DNA of 64,000 bases, from assembly GCA_964250765.1 (NCBI GenBank), contig CAXUHF010000016.1, forward strand, positions 1-64,000, written 5' to 3'. Within the stretch, counting starts at the first letter, position 1. Every line of letters starts with the position of its first letter. A program made the position numbers and the translations under genes. Positions 27,275-36,808 of this stretch are shown piece by piece. This DNA is from JBBQVS01 sp964250765 (lineage in GTDB: Bacteria > Chloroflexota > Ktedonobacteria > Ktedonobacterales > Ktedonobacteraceae). The notes under the pieces were generated by a model. That model worked only from the letters and a program-made list of their open reading frames with translations. It searched no databases and was not told the origin of the DNA.

Positions 27275-28144
27275 TTACTCTGGTTTTTTTGCCAGGATAG
27301 TTGTCATATGCCATGTCGCGTGAAAATCGCTTCGCTGTAGTTCGAGAAGTGCTTGCTCATAAAGCGTATCGTACTCTGTTGATGCACAACCCCATTTGTG
27401 CAGGAACGGGGAGAGTGTTTGAAATCCGTACATGATATTTTGGTAAAAATTCTGTCCGCCAATTGTTCCCGCTACGTAGTCAAGCGTAAAGGTTGTCTTC
27501 TGTACCTGCTGCCATTCATCAGCTACAAGGAGTGGGGGAAGTGCGAGAACGAGACCAGCTCTATCTGGGGCAAAATGATGCCCTGCCTTGTAGAGCGCAC
27601 ATAGCAGCATCTGGTCAAGCTGTATATAGGCAGAGCTAGTACTCTCAGCACTCTCTTTGTCTGTGATACGTATCACGCCGCCCGGTTGTGTTACACGTTG
27701 TATTTCGTGGAGCAACCTCGTCCAATCCTTTGCTAACATGAAACTAGAAGCGAGACGTACATTCACCAAATCAAAGGAGGCATCAGGAAATTCCAAGGGA
27801 CTCAAGGCGTCCATCACACGAAACGAGACTCCATCAGTGAGATGATGTGCTTTCGCCAGTGCATTGGCATACTCAATCATGCGCCAACTGATATCGCATC
27901 CTGTCACGTCCATGTGAGGATAAATCCGGGCAGTCTCTAGGACCCACCCACCAGGACCACACCCAAGATCAAGGGCATGTCGGATCGAGGCAATGTTCGT
28001 TTGTTCTGTCAATGGCCCACCCATGCCTTCAGTGAGGAGGCGATCTTGGATGAAGAGACGAAGCATTTCTGCGTCGTTACTCCGGTCTTCGACGAAATAG
28101 GTGCTGGGATTGTCTTTCCCTCTTGGATCAATGGACTCTGACAT
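27275..28144 (-). CDS. Class I SAM-dependent methyltransferase
   Basis: The 289-residue protein has motif I ALDLGCGPGGWVLE (about 57-70), motif II VTGCDIS and post-motif VMDALSPLEFPDASFDLVNVR. It belongs to the broad Methyltransf_11/25 group. The substrate is not predictable. It reads the same way as the PKS operon but is separated from it by about 800 bp, so it may be an independent unit; a tailoring role is possible. Confidence 0.9.
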   Translation of the reverse strand: MSESIDPRGKDNPSTYFVEDRSNDAEMLRLFIQDRLLTEGMGGPLTEQTNIASIRHALDLGCGPGGWVLETARIYPHMDVTGCDISWRMIEYANALAKAHHLTDGVSFRVMDALSPLEFPDASFDLVNVRLASSFMLAKDWTRLLHEIQRVTQPGGVIRITDKESAESTSSAYIQLDQMLLCALYKAGHHFAPDRAGLVLALPPLLVADEWQQVQKTTFTLDYVAGTIGGQNFYQNIMYGFQTLSPFLHKWGCASTEYDTLYEQALLELQRSDFHATWHMTTILAKKPE

Positions 28145-28173
28145 AGTGAAAGTTTCCTTCTTCTACATACTTG

Positions 28174-28428
28174 CTAAGTCATATCCACAAGAGAGACGTA
28201 AGGACTATGTACCTGTTGCGAAGTGCGAAGTGTAGTGTTGAGGTATTCAAAGAACTGAACGACTTCCATCGCTGGAAGAGCATCAAGAGTACATACATGC
28301 CATTCCCTATTTCCACATGTTGCATGAACATGCCCAAAGGGGCAGCTCATGCCATATCCCCTGGCTTTGAGCAACTCACGTGCAGTATTTTCAGTAAGGG
28401 TCGTTGGTTCATTATCGACCTTCAGCAT
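28174..28428 (-). CDS. Small hypothetical Cys/His-rich protein
   Basis: The 84-residue protein has no recognised family. A central segment with Cys29, His33, His35, Cys38 and Cys45 (CPFGHVHATCGNREWHVC) could bind a metal. Its ATG overlaps the end of the universal-stress-protein gene by 7 bp (ATGCTGA), so it is probably translated with it. Confidence 0.6.
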   Translation of the reverse strand: MLKVDNEPTTLTENTARELLKARGYGMSCPFGHVHATCGNREWHVCTLDALPAMEVVQFFEYLNTTLRTSQQVHSPYVSLVDMT

Positions 28429-28955
28429 ATATCTTCCTTATCTTGATCACTAGAACATTCTGTATCTTGGATGAGCCATACTCGACACGATGCGTTAGTA
28501 AGTACATAGAGAATGGTGTCGTCCATCTCGTTCTGTGTTGTAAAGTACGTATGTTTTCGTATTGAACCAATGAGCAGGAGACAGCAATGGAGATATTTTG
28601 CTTCTTCAACAATCGCTCGTCCAGTATGACGAGCTTGCACGACCTCTACGACGGCTTCGCAGCCAACTCGTTCTGCCACATGTGTAGCTTGGTTGAGAAG
28701 TCTATCTGCATGCTCAGATGCTTGCGGAAGAGCAGCTTGGAGATGGAATGTGCGAGGGACTTCAATAATGTGAACAAGATGCACTTTTCGTCTCACCTCT
28801 TTTGCGATCCGGCAAGCAAGAATGGTAAGAGCATGATCAAGTGTTTCACCTCTGATTACGACTGCAATGTTCCCTGTTTGCAGTTCGCCTAAAGCAGCTT
28901 TGCTCATCCCTTCGGCGTTCTTCGTATTCGTACCCCATACTCTGACCATAGACAA
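28422..28955 (-). CDS. Universal stress protein (UspA) domain protein
   Basis: The 177-residue protein has an HUP/Usp fold: IAVVIRGETLDHALTILACRIAKEVRRKVHLVHIIEVP, then VEVVQARHTGRAIVEEAKYLHCCLLLIGS, and a terminal VLTNASCRVWLI. The G-2x-G-9x-G ATP-binding pattern is only partly kept (GSIRKHTYFTTQNEMDDTILYV), so ATP binding is doubtful. It is followed by the overlapping 84-residue gene and preceded 32 nt upstream by the response regulator, suggesting a small stress-signalling operon. Confidence 0.85.
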   Translation of the reverse strand: MSMVRVWGTNTKNAEGMSKAALGELQTGNIAVVIRGETLDHALTILACRIAKEVRRKVHLVHIIEVPRTFHLQAALPQASEHADRLLNQATHVAERVGCEAVVEVVQARHTGRAIVEEAKYLHCCLLLIGSIRKHTYFTTQNEMDDTILYVLTNASCRVWLIQDTECSSDQDKEDIC

Positions 28956-28987
28956 GTCCTTCCACTAAAACGGTAGTCCTGACGTTA

Positions 28988-29536
28988 TTACATGCTTATG
29001 TTGCCTCTTACGAGGACATGTTGTTGGTCATTCGAGAGCGAAATTCCGAGTTGCGTCTTAACAACGGAAACAATATCCTCCATCTTGAATGGTTTAACGA
29101 GGTAGGCTGCTGCTCCGGCAAGACGCCCTTTGAGCTTATCAATAACGCCGTCCCTACGTGTAAGCATCACAATAATGCTTTGCGTAAATTGTGCTTTGGC
29201 TTTCAGGCGTCTTGCGACTTCGTAGCCATCTATCTTTGGAAGGCAGATGTCCAAGATAACAAGGTCGGGAACACGTCCCTCTGGTCCTGTGAGCCAACGC
29301 ATCATCTCGACGCCATCGGGAAACGTGTGTACCGTAAAGCCTTCTCGACGAAGGTATGTCTCGATGATTTGTCTTACCGTCGGAGAGTCATCTACAACAA
29401 TAATGGAACGAGATACTATTATGGTATGATCAGAAGGAATGTTTTTTAAAGAGGCCTCTGCCACTGTGTTCGTTTCAGGTAACAGAGTGTGAGTGTCCTC
29501 TGAAGAAGAATCTGAGCGTAGTAGAACTTTTCGCAT
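28988..29536 (-). CDS. Single-domain response regulator (REC)
   Basis: The 182-residue protein has a receiver domain after a 43-residue tail: acidic pair in IIVVDDSPTVRQ, phospho-acceptor Asp in LVILDICLPKIDGYE, and Lys in AYLVKPFKMEDIV. No output domain follows, so it is CheY/Spo0F-like and must act through a partner. No histidine kinase lies in the window. It probably heads the unit with the Usp gene. Confidence 0.93.
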   Translation of the reverse strand: MRKVLLRSDSSSEDTHTLLPETNTVAEASLKNIPSDHTIIVSRSIIVVDDSPTVRQIIETYLRREGFTVHTFPDGVEMMRWLTGPEGRVPDLVILDICLPKIDGYEVARRLKAKAQFTQSIIVMLTRRDGVIDKLKGRLAGAAAYLVKPFKMEDIVSVVKTQLGISLSNDQQHVLVRGNISM

Positions 29537-30047
29537 TGTGTCTCTCCTAGAGATGTGTTTCTAAAGTGAGGAAGACAAAGAATGTAAGACGTAAATGTCT
29601 TTCTAGTCCACAACACTCCCTCATTACAAGAAAATAGTTGAGCATTGTCTTTCGATAAGCTCACATAGTATCTGCCAACATGTTTTTGAACGTCACTTTC
29701 GCGTAAGTAGCTCTCAGTACAACGCAATGCACTTATGAAACTCAGATGATCTAACGACTAATGATAGGAAGTGTATCTCCCTTTACACTGGTCGAACAGT
29801 TCTGAATGTTTGTAAATGAGTTAGAGCGCAATGCTATTGGACAGACCGATAGATACGTCCTTTAGTAAGATAACAGGGCTTTTACACATCAAGGGTACGT
29901 TGAGGCACGAAATCGGCACGTCAGGATGTCTCTAAATGTTCATTTCTGTCGTAGCCAAGTTTCAGGTAGCGGTATTGGAAATGGAAATACTTTTTGTCCT
30001 ACTCACTTACAATGCATTTTCTTTAGTAGAAGAAGGTACTGGCATAA
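29537..30047. other. Intergenic region, no gene seen
   Basis: About 510 bp with no supported gene. It separates the response regulator (leftward) from the DUF1998 remnant (rightward). Short frames present have no ribosome-binding site. The sequence just before the remnant contains in-frame stops where the rest of a helicase-type gene would be expected. Confidence 0.5.
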
Positions 30048-30641
30048 TTTTCAAGAGAACAGTGCGGTGCATGGATTCGCCCGCGCACACTCAACGTGGA
30101 GGAGGCTGAACGCGTTGGTTTCCGAGCAAGTGGAACTGACCACCTTTACTCATGTAGTGTTCGTAGTGACATCGATTCACCCTATGTGCAAACAATAGAC
30201 CTTAAGGTACAATTACAGGGGGATGTTGTTGAGATTGATTTACCACAAGAAGCGGTCGAGCGAAAAGACTTCGAGCGATGGATAACAACCTTACAAGAAG
30301 CCTTCAAACTGGGGCTGCAACTAGAACTGTTCATCAAGCCGGGAGAAATTCAATCTTACGTAGCGAACTATAAGCTGAATGGTCGTGATCATAAAAAGCT
30401 CATTCTATATGATACCATGCCTGGAGGCACTGGTTACCTGAAACGGATCTACGATTATCTTCCTCAGATTGCAGCGAGTGTTCTCTATCACTTGCAAAAA
30501 GATGCAAGTGAAACGGCCTGTTACTCCTGTCTCAAAGAGTTCTGGAATCAACGCTTCCACGGTCTACTCGACAAGAGACTCGTCTATGATGTACTAGAGC
30601 AACTCGCGGCAGAGAAAACTGAAGTTGCTGTACTCGTGTAG
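30048..30641 (+). pseudogene. C-terminal remnant of a DUF1998-domain protein
   Basis: The last 130 residues of this frame match the DUF1998 tail of DrmB- and MrfA/YprA-like proteins: LILYDTMPGGTGYLKRIYDYL followed by CYSCLKEFWNQRFHGLLDKRLVYDVL, with the Cys pair that belongs to the family's metal site. The domain normally ends a protein of 600 or more residues with helicase motifs. Here an in-frame TAA (30045-30047) cuts it off and no helicase segment lies upstream. A GTG at 30096 could start a 181-residue product, but a broken gene is more likely. Confidence 0.75.
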
Positions 30642-30644
30642 TGT

Positions 30645-31512
30645 TCATGGCTGAGAATTTATGCGTATTTGATGAAAGCTTAGGACATCGCGCAAGGAGA
30701 TTTCGATGCTATGTTCTACATTGATGATATAGATGTTCATTGCTCCTCTATACAATCCTCGGTTTCCAGTAAGAGGTCCATAGCCAACGGTAGCGAGCGC
30801 AGCATTACAGGTCATGATGCGCTCTTGAGAAAATGGTCCAGATGTATCAATGAGTAGGATTGCAAGCGTTGGACGGAATGCCTGCACACGTTGTAAAAAT
30901 CGTATAACCTGTCCCTCATCGACCTCACTGCTCGATTTACACTCTACCACGACTACGCTCTCGTCCAAGAAAGCGACAACATCGAGGTCTCCAGGAAGAG
31001 GAAGTTCTGCCAACTCGACCCCATGACGGACGGGCACAAGATGGGCAATGCTATACGTCAAGCGAAACCATTCGGCGACGTACCACTCAAGTGTCCTGCC
31101 AATATTCAAGATGTTTCCCTGATAGGGTTCCCTGGTAAAACCAGCGACCACGGGCGTGAAACCACTCTTGGTCGAGAAGAAAGGTCAAATAGGACGTGAG
31201 GAGTGTATCATCTGGACAAACTTGCTCAAGCATTTCTCGTGTATAGGAAGTGTGAGACACGGCGTAACGCAAGAGCTTCCGAAACGTAGTCGTGCCAAAC
31301 AACCGATAGAAGGTATGCCCGGAATACTGTCTTCCATTTGGACACACAAGCCATTGTTGTTGAAATACATCGGGATCAGTATATACCTTACGCGTTCGCG
31401 CAACTGTGAATCCATGCTGAGCCATCCGATACTCAAAGGCAAGAGTAAGAGGAGAGGCAACCTGCTCACGCTGTTCGTGAGGCAAAGGAACAGGAACGAT
31501 GTTTTGCTCCAT
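30645..31512 (-). pseudogene. Frameshifted PD-(D/E)XK-like nuclease
   Basis: Two overlapping frames make one plausible protein of about 289 residues. The first (31512-31087) has a winged-helix-like end (FHARGRWFYQ). The second (to 30645) has a restriction-endonuclease-like core: GDLDVVAFLDESVVVVECKSS, with Asp, Glu and Lys in PD-(D/E)XK order. The second frame would need a GTG at 31151 with no ribosome-binding site, and the total length is 3n+1, so a single-base frameshift within 31087-31151 is likely. Two translationally coupled genes are the alternative. It faces the DUF1998 remnant tail to tail with 3 nt between. Confidence 0.65.
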
Positions 31513-31771
31513 AAGGTCTCCAAAAAGGAACTACGCATACTTACCCTACTCTTTCTCACTTACGTCTACTATACCCTGATGGCGTACTTTTCCATGCTTA
31601 AGACTATTAACAATTCTTGATATGTCCCTTATAAAGATACGTTTGGTATAACATGCAAAATACACATTTCTATTGTATACTTTTCTTTGTGTAGTGAAGG
31701 CGTTCAGGAGCGTTATGCTATGAAAACGTTATTGTATTATATGAAAGCATATAGAGTGAAGAGGAGAACGG

Positions 31772-33400
31772 ATGTCAGACCAGCACGAGAGGCAACACGA
31801 ACCATTTTCGGATATTGCCCTCTCTGAGGCCAATGCCATAGACGAACGAGTATCAGAAACTGTTCTTGAACGAACAGAAGTCCAAGGCATTGCTATCGAT
31901 GATGTCAACGCAAAAGACTTAGATGACGCATTTTGGTTAGAAAAGATGCCACAAGGGGGATATTTGCTTTCCATCAGCATTGTCGATGTTGGTTCATTCG
32001 TTACTCCTCACACCACCCCAACCATCGACAGCGAAGCTCGAACGAGGGCGTTTACGCGTTATTCTGCTGAAAAGGTGGTCATGCCTCTTCTGCCTCAAAA
32101 GGTCTCACAAGGAAAACTGAGTCTTTTAGAAGACCAACTCAGTCCAACTCTGACCCTTTCCATCCCACTGGACACCAACTTGTCTGTCGGAAAGCCATCC
32201 ATCCATGTAACCGCTCTCAGAAGCAAGCGATTGACATATGAGGAGGTAGATCACGAAATAGAACACCTTCAAACTGAATTTGCTCAGCTCCTCCGAGATG
32301 CATTTCATCTTGCACAAGGGTTATGGCATCAGCGAAGGGCAAAAGGAGCGTTTGCGTTGTACGATCTTTTTAGCGGTTGGGTCACAACCGAAGAAGGTGT
32401 CTTGTTCTCTCTTGCACAAGAGAAACGACACAAGGCGCATATTATTGTGCAAGAATTTATGATCCTTGCCAATCAAGTTCTCGCCCTGTTTCTTGCGGAA
32501 AGGAATCTCCCTGCTCTCTACAGAAACCACACGGCAAAAGCTCTGGTTCCAGAAAGGTCTGCTCTGCTAACTCTACTTGAGGCGGTGGAAAAGTATCCAC
32601 AACTAATCACCCCAGAGCATATACAAACAACTGTAAATCTTGTGCTTGAACGTGCCATCTATGCTCCAACCATTGTAGGACACTTTGGTTTGAATCTCCC
32701 TGTCTATATTCATGCCACATCGCCACTCCGTCGCTATTCAGATGTTGTCAATCAAAGAATCCTTCTTGCAACTCTTTAAGAAGAGCCTTCTCCTTACACA
32801 AAAATGGAGCTTGAGGTAATCGCAGTTCATCTCAATGAGGAAGAAGCAATCATCAAAGAGGCAAAAAAAGTATACTTTTTAGCGGAGTACGACGAATTAC
32901 TAAGAAACATGGTTGACGATGTAACACAGATACAACAGCTTGATACGAAACAGTTTCACAGTGTTATAAGAATGGCTGCTGGAAGCCATGTTCTTCCCTT
33001 GATTGTTGAGCAAGAGATTGCAAGGAGACTCGAAGCTCATCTTCTTAGGGCCAACGACCTCTTTACGCTGGTTTTTCGCTTCCAGAATATCGGAGAGGAG
33101 TGGATGCGAGTCAAGATAGCGGTGTTTCATACACTTCAGAAATATCCATCTGATGCTACCCTTCTCTTCATGGGAAAGCAAGAAGGAATATGGGACGTAC
33201 CACTATATGAGGAAATGACCGAACGGAGCGTCAGCTTTAACCCTTTCCACACAAGAGTGTTGGTACAGGTGAAGGGACAAAGCTATATGTCTTCTTTTCA
33301 CACCGCACCACAAAAGAAATTGGCAAAGCAATATGCAAGCGTAGAGGTCTTGGCAAGCATTGCAGGAGTGACGTTATCGACTACGGCGTCTGAGCCATAG
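31772..33400 (+). pseudogene. RNB-domain exoribonuclease (RNase II/R type) interrupted by an in-frame TAA
   Basis: The first 335 residues carry the RNB catalytic centre: four aspartates in IDDVNAKDLDDAFWL, then RYSAEKVVMPLLPQ and ATSPLRRYSDVVNQR. The frame is closed by TAA at 32777-32779, but the same frame continues as EEPSPYTKMELEVIAVHL for 198 more residues, as expected for the rest of an RNase II-like protein. One nonsense mutation would explain this; stop-codon readthrough or a genuine two-part enzyme would too. The downstream ATG (32804) has no ribosome-binding site. The upstream ATG has GAGGAG. Confidence 0.75.
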
Positions 33401-33435
33401 GATATACTGTTTATGTAAAAACATTCTTGCCCTTT

Positions 33436-34569
33436 TTACTCAACGCTCTTTGGTTGAAAGGACTCAATAATCTGAGGTATTTGCCCCGTTGCTATCAGGT
33501 CAGAAATAGTTTCACCCGTGATGGCACTTAGCGTTACCCCAAATCCTCCATGACCACTAGCGACAATAACATTGTTCCAAGATGGTAAAGGACCTAAAAG
33601 AGGACGTCCATTTGTCGTTTTTGGACGTAAGCCAGCCCATATTCTGTGAACTGCACTTTGTTTGAGGCAGGGAACAAGTCGAGTGGCGACATCAAGCAAA
33701 TGCAGTACTCCTCCAGCAGTCACAGAGGTGTTAAATCCTACCTCTGCTTTTGTTGCTCCTATGATGACTGTTCCATTTGGTTTTGGAGCGATGTAAATGT
33801 CTTCATCATAGACTCCTTCGTCAAAGATAATGGAGCGAATAGGCAGTACAGGTTGCTCTAAGGCAATCAGTTCTCCTCGTACTGGACGAACAGGAAGAGG
33901 AACATGAAGCCACGTTCCACATGTAGCAGACCAAGCACCAGCCGCAATCACAAGATGATCACAAGAAAACGCACCTTGATTGGTAAGGACTCCTGTAACA
34001 TGTGAGTCTGCTTCCGCTTGTTGAACTTGTATGACCTCAGTGTGAGAGTAAAGAAGAGCACCCAGGTGAACAGCAGCTTGTGCATATGCTTTTACCAGTC
34101 GTGTGGGAGTAACTTGTGCCTCTTCTGCAATACTTACAGCCCCAGGAACCTCAGCGTAGAGGTTGGGTTCTCGTCGAAGTACTTCATCGTGAGAAAGAAT
34201 CTCTATATGATACCCAGCTTGGCACCAAATATCCGCCCATGCTTGTACAAGGCCAACCTTCTCTTGAGGGAGGATACGTAGAGTGCCACTTTGTTCATAC
34301 TCGACTTGGACACCACTTGCTTCTTCTAATTCGGGGACCAGTGTTGCTAAACGTTGTATGCCAACAAGTTGAAGTGTTTTGAACGCATCAGCTATCTGTG
34401 AAAAAGGTCTAATTGGAGCAAGAAGTCCAGCCGCTGCACTTGATGCTTGTGTCCCGAATTCCTCTTTTTCCAAGACAATAACATCAATGCCATGCTTGCG
34501 TAGAAAGTAAGCGATAGAACACCCAATTACCCCGCCTCCAACAATGAGAACATCTGTCGAACGTTTCAT
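33436..34569 (-). CDS. thiO: FAD-dependent glycine oxidase-like protein (ThiO type)
   Basis: The 377-residue protein is a DAO-family flavoenzyme: N-terminal Rossmann motif VLIVGGGVIGCSIAYFLRKHG, ELEKEEFGTQASSAAAGLLAP-type FAD segment (VLEKEEFGTQASSAAAG), and C-terminal RPLLGPLPSWNNVIVASGHGGFG. Length and order match ThiO, which makes dehydroglycine for thiamin thiazole synthesis. No other thiamin genes are present in the window, so a related amino-acid oxidase is possible. Confidence 0.85.
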   Translation of the reverse strand: MKRSTDVLIVGGGVIGCSIAYFLRKHGIDVIVLEKEEFGTQASSAAAGLLAPIRPFSQIADAFKTLQLVGIQRLATLVPELEEASGVQVEYEQSGTLRILPQEKVGLVQAWADIWCQAGYHIEILSHDEVLRREPNLYAEVPGAVSIAEEAQVTPTRLVKAYAQAAVHLGALLYSHTEVIQVQQAEADSHVTGVLTNQGAFSCDHLVIAAGAWSATCGTWLHVPLPVRPVRGELIALEQPVLPIRSIIFDEGVYDEDIYIAPKPNGTVIIGATKAEVGFNTSVTAGGVLHLLDVATRLVPCLKQSAVHRIWAGLRPKTTNGRPLLGPLPSWNNVIVASGHGGFGVTLSAITGETISDLIATGQIPQIIESFQPKSVE

Positions 34570-34680
34570 AGTTTTCTTTCTAAGAATTTTTGCCTTGTTT
34601 TGGACATACGGTTAATCAAGCATTTTAAGCTAGGGAAAGGTTGCCTTCTGGCATTTGCAACTCTTGGGTGAACAATATCC

Positions 34681-35496
34681 CTACCTATGAAGAGCAATTA
34701 GACTCGCAAAACGTCCTGTCTTGCCCTTTTCGGCGCGATGAGAATAGAACTCGTTGGTGTGACAAGCTGTACAGATGCTCGACTCTTCAATGTGGTTTGC
34801 GAGAATGTTGCTTTCACTCAATTGCCAACGAAGCGCGGTCCACATATCCAGATGAGTGCTCTCGTCTGGCTGCCGTAGAAAAAAGTGATGTGCTAGTGTG
34901 GGGAAAGCTTCGGTGAAAATCCTAATCACGTCCTCACGAACCTGAAAGCAGCATGGTCCAATGCTCGGACTAATTCCAACAAGAATATCAGATGGATTGC
35001 TGCCAAAGGTCTCATGCATTATTGCAACCGTCTTCGGCACAATTCTTGCTACAACTCCTTTCCATCCTGCATGAGCTAAGGCGATAATCTGCTGTACTGG
35101 ATCGAAAAAAGCAACAGCAGCACAGTCAGCAACAGGAAGAAAAAGTGGTCTATGGAACACATTCGTGATCAATCCGTCTGTTTTGGGAAAGGCATAGAAA
35201 AGTTCAGAAGGAGATTGCTCCGTTACGATCTCTATATGTGCATCATGGACCAACTGGCCCTGTACAACGGTGTTGGTCTTGGCGTCTATAAGAGCGTAGA
35301 AGCGTGAACGATTGGTGATAACACTCTGTTCGATATCACCCACGCGAAATGAAAGGTTGAGTGAGTGGAAATATTCCTCGCTTACACCTCCCAAGCGTGT
35401 AGAAGTAATGCATGATACCTGAGAAAATGGCTCAAAAAGTTTGTATGAGTAATAGACAAGATTTTCATATGTCTGATGATGCTCGTGTTTTATCAT
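34681..35496 (-). CDS. pgeF: Purine nucleoside phosphorylase/laccase-domain protein PgeF (YfiH)
   Basis: The protein has the YfiH (DUF152) fold with the zinc site pattern: His in QLVHDAHIEI, Cys in LPVADCAAVAFFDP, and His in IALAHAGWKGVVARI, then GPSIG(P)CCFQV-type segment (ISPSIGPCCFQV). The C-terminus ICTACHTNEFYSHRAEKGKTGRFASLI is typical. Members act as purine nucleoside phosphorylases and edit peptidoglycan. I chose the ATG at 35496; upstream ATG and frame to 35553 are less supported. Confidence 0.92.
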   Translation of the reverse strand: MIKHEHHQTYENLVYYSYKLFEPFSQVSCITSTRLGGVSEEYFHSLNLSFRVGDIEQSVITNRSRFYALIDAKTNTVVQGQLVHDAHIEIVTEQSPSELFYAFPKTDGLITNVFHRPLFLPVADCAAVAFFDPVQQIIALAHAGWKGVVARIVPKTVAIMHETFGSNPSDILVGISPSIGPCCFQVREDVIRIFTEAFPTLAHHFFLRQPDESTHLDMWTALRWQLSESNILANHIEESSICTACHTNEFYSHRAEKGKTGRFASLIALHR

Positions 35497-35686
35497 ACAA
35501 GTTCGCCTTTCTCCTCGCATAATGATACTACAGACGTAAGTGTACTCCAACAAGTTCTATCAGGTCAAAAGAAAACGATCTCAATCTTGAAGGAGATAGG
35601 ATCAACCCGTCGAGACAAGTAGCGGGAATGCTTGTTTTCTTCTACCCATCTAAACTATTCTGTTTCGGAACAGTGTAGTTTACTCT

Positions 35687-36718
35687 CTATGCTTGAGCGA
35701 GATGCACGAGTGCTAAATGGGCGATTGGTTCAGCAAGGTTATATCCTCTTTGTATCCGTGCTAACAACCTCTCTATCTTAGGGGACCAGCCATCACTGTT
35801 CGCGCGTGTAAATATCCATGCTCCTCCCCATGCAATGCTGAAACGAATCGCTTCAAGTAATATGTCTAACTCATCTTGTACAGGACGACGCCATTGAACA
35901 TACCCTGAAATGACCGAGGTAATACGTGTCGGTTCTACCTCTGTTGGAATCTCGCCATGCTGATTGTACTGACATCGCAATAATAACGCTCCTAGATCAA
36001 GAATAGCTGCTCCTCTGCCTGCACACTCCCAATCAATCAATACAACTTCTTGTTTAGCACTTCGTACCGCATTGGGTGCCCAACAATCTCCATGTATGAT
36101 TGTTTCGGGAAGCCGAGGAATACTATCCTGTAGCATGTGAAGTGTTCTGTAAATAGTTTCATATAAGTTTTTGTGGGTGATAGGAACTGATGAGGCAACA
36201 GTATTTAACATCTCAAGTGCATGTGGAATGCTATAGGTCGTATTCCACCAGGAGGAACCGAGTGACCCGGCTGGATGAAATGAGAGAGTGTGTAGCTGTC
36301 CAAGCATGTAGGCAAGGAGAAACATATTTTCTGGTGAGAGTTCATTTGCTAGTCCGTCAATGAATGTAGTGACTACTATGTTCCATTGCTGATATGTACA
36401 GATCAATGTATTCGCCTTTGATGGAAGAACACGAGGGGCTGGATAGTTCTGCTGGGCAAGAAAGGTAAGAAGGGTAGCCCTCTGTTGTAGCCAAGCTACA
36501 AGCGTTAGGTTACTGCCCCAGCTGTACGTCTGACTATGAATAAAATCATCGTAGTACGCGAATACTACATGAGAATGCGCGGTCCCTTGCACTATGTGAT
36601 ACATGTGATAGACAGTACGTTCATCTTCTAAAGAATGGGTGTTAAGCTCCCGTAATTCGAGAACTGTAAGTTCATAAAGCTCTGTCAGTGCTTTGGTAAA
36701 AAATGCTTGTTCGTTCAT
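35687..36718 (-). CDS. Aminoglycoside phosphotransferase (APH)-family kinase
   Basis: The 343-residue protein has the APH kinase core: catalytic loop IHGDCWAPNAVRS with the expected Asp and Asn, and the metal-binding VLIDWECAGRGAAILDLGALL. The N-lobe nucleotide-binding part is divergent. The family phosphorylates antibiotics, sugars and other small molecules. It lies 90 nt downstream of the lasso leader-peptidase gene on the same strand, so it may act on the lasso peptide or confer self-protection. Both are inference. Confidence 0.87.
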   Translation of the reverse strand: MNEQAFFTKALTELYELTVLELRELNTHSLEDERTVYHMYHIVQGTAHSHVVFAYYDDFIHSQTYSWGSNLTLVAWLQQRATLLTFLAQQNYPAPRVLPSKANTLICTYQQWNIVVTTFIDGLANELSPENMFLLAYMLGQLHTLSFHPAGSLGSSWWNTTYSIPHALEMLNTVASSVPITHKNLYETIYRTLHMLQDSIPRLPETIIHGDCWAPNAVRSAKQEVVLIDWECAGRGAAILDLGALLLRCQYNQHGEIPTEVEPTRITSVISGYVQWRRPVQDELDILLEAIRFSIAWGGAWIFTRANSDGWSPKIERLLARIQRGYNLAEPIAHLALVHLAQA

Positions 36719-36808
36719 TCTCTCTTTTTCCTTTTTGACTTGTGATAGTAGACATTGTGTATAACGTTTCTTAAAAGTTCTGTGCTTCTGTCAAGAAGAA
36801 ACATGCCT

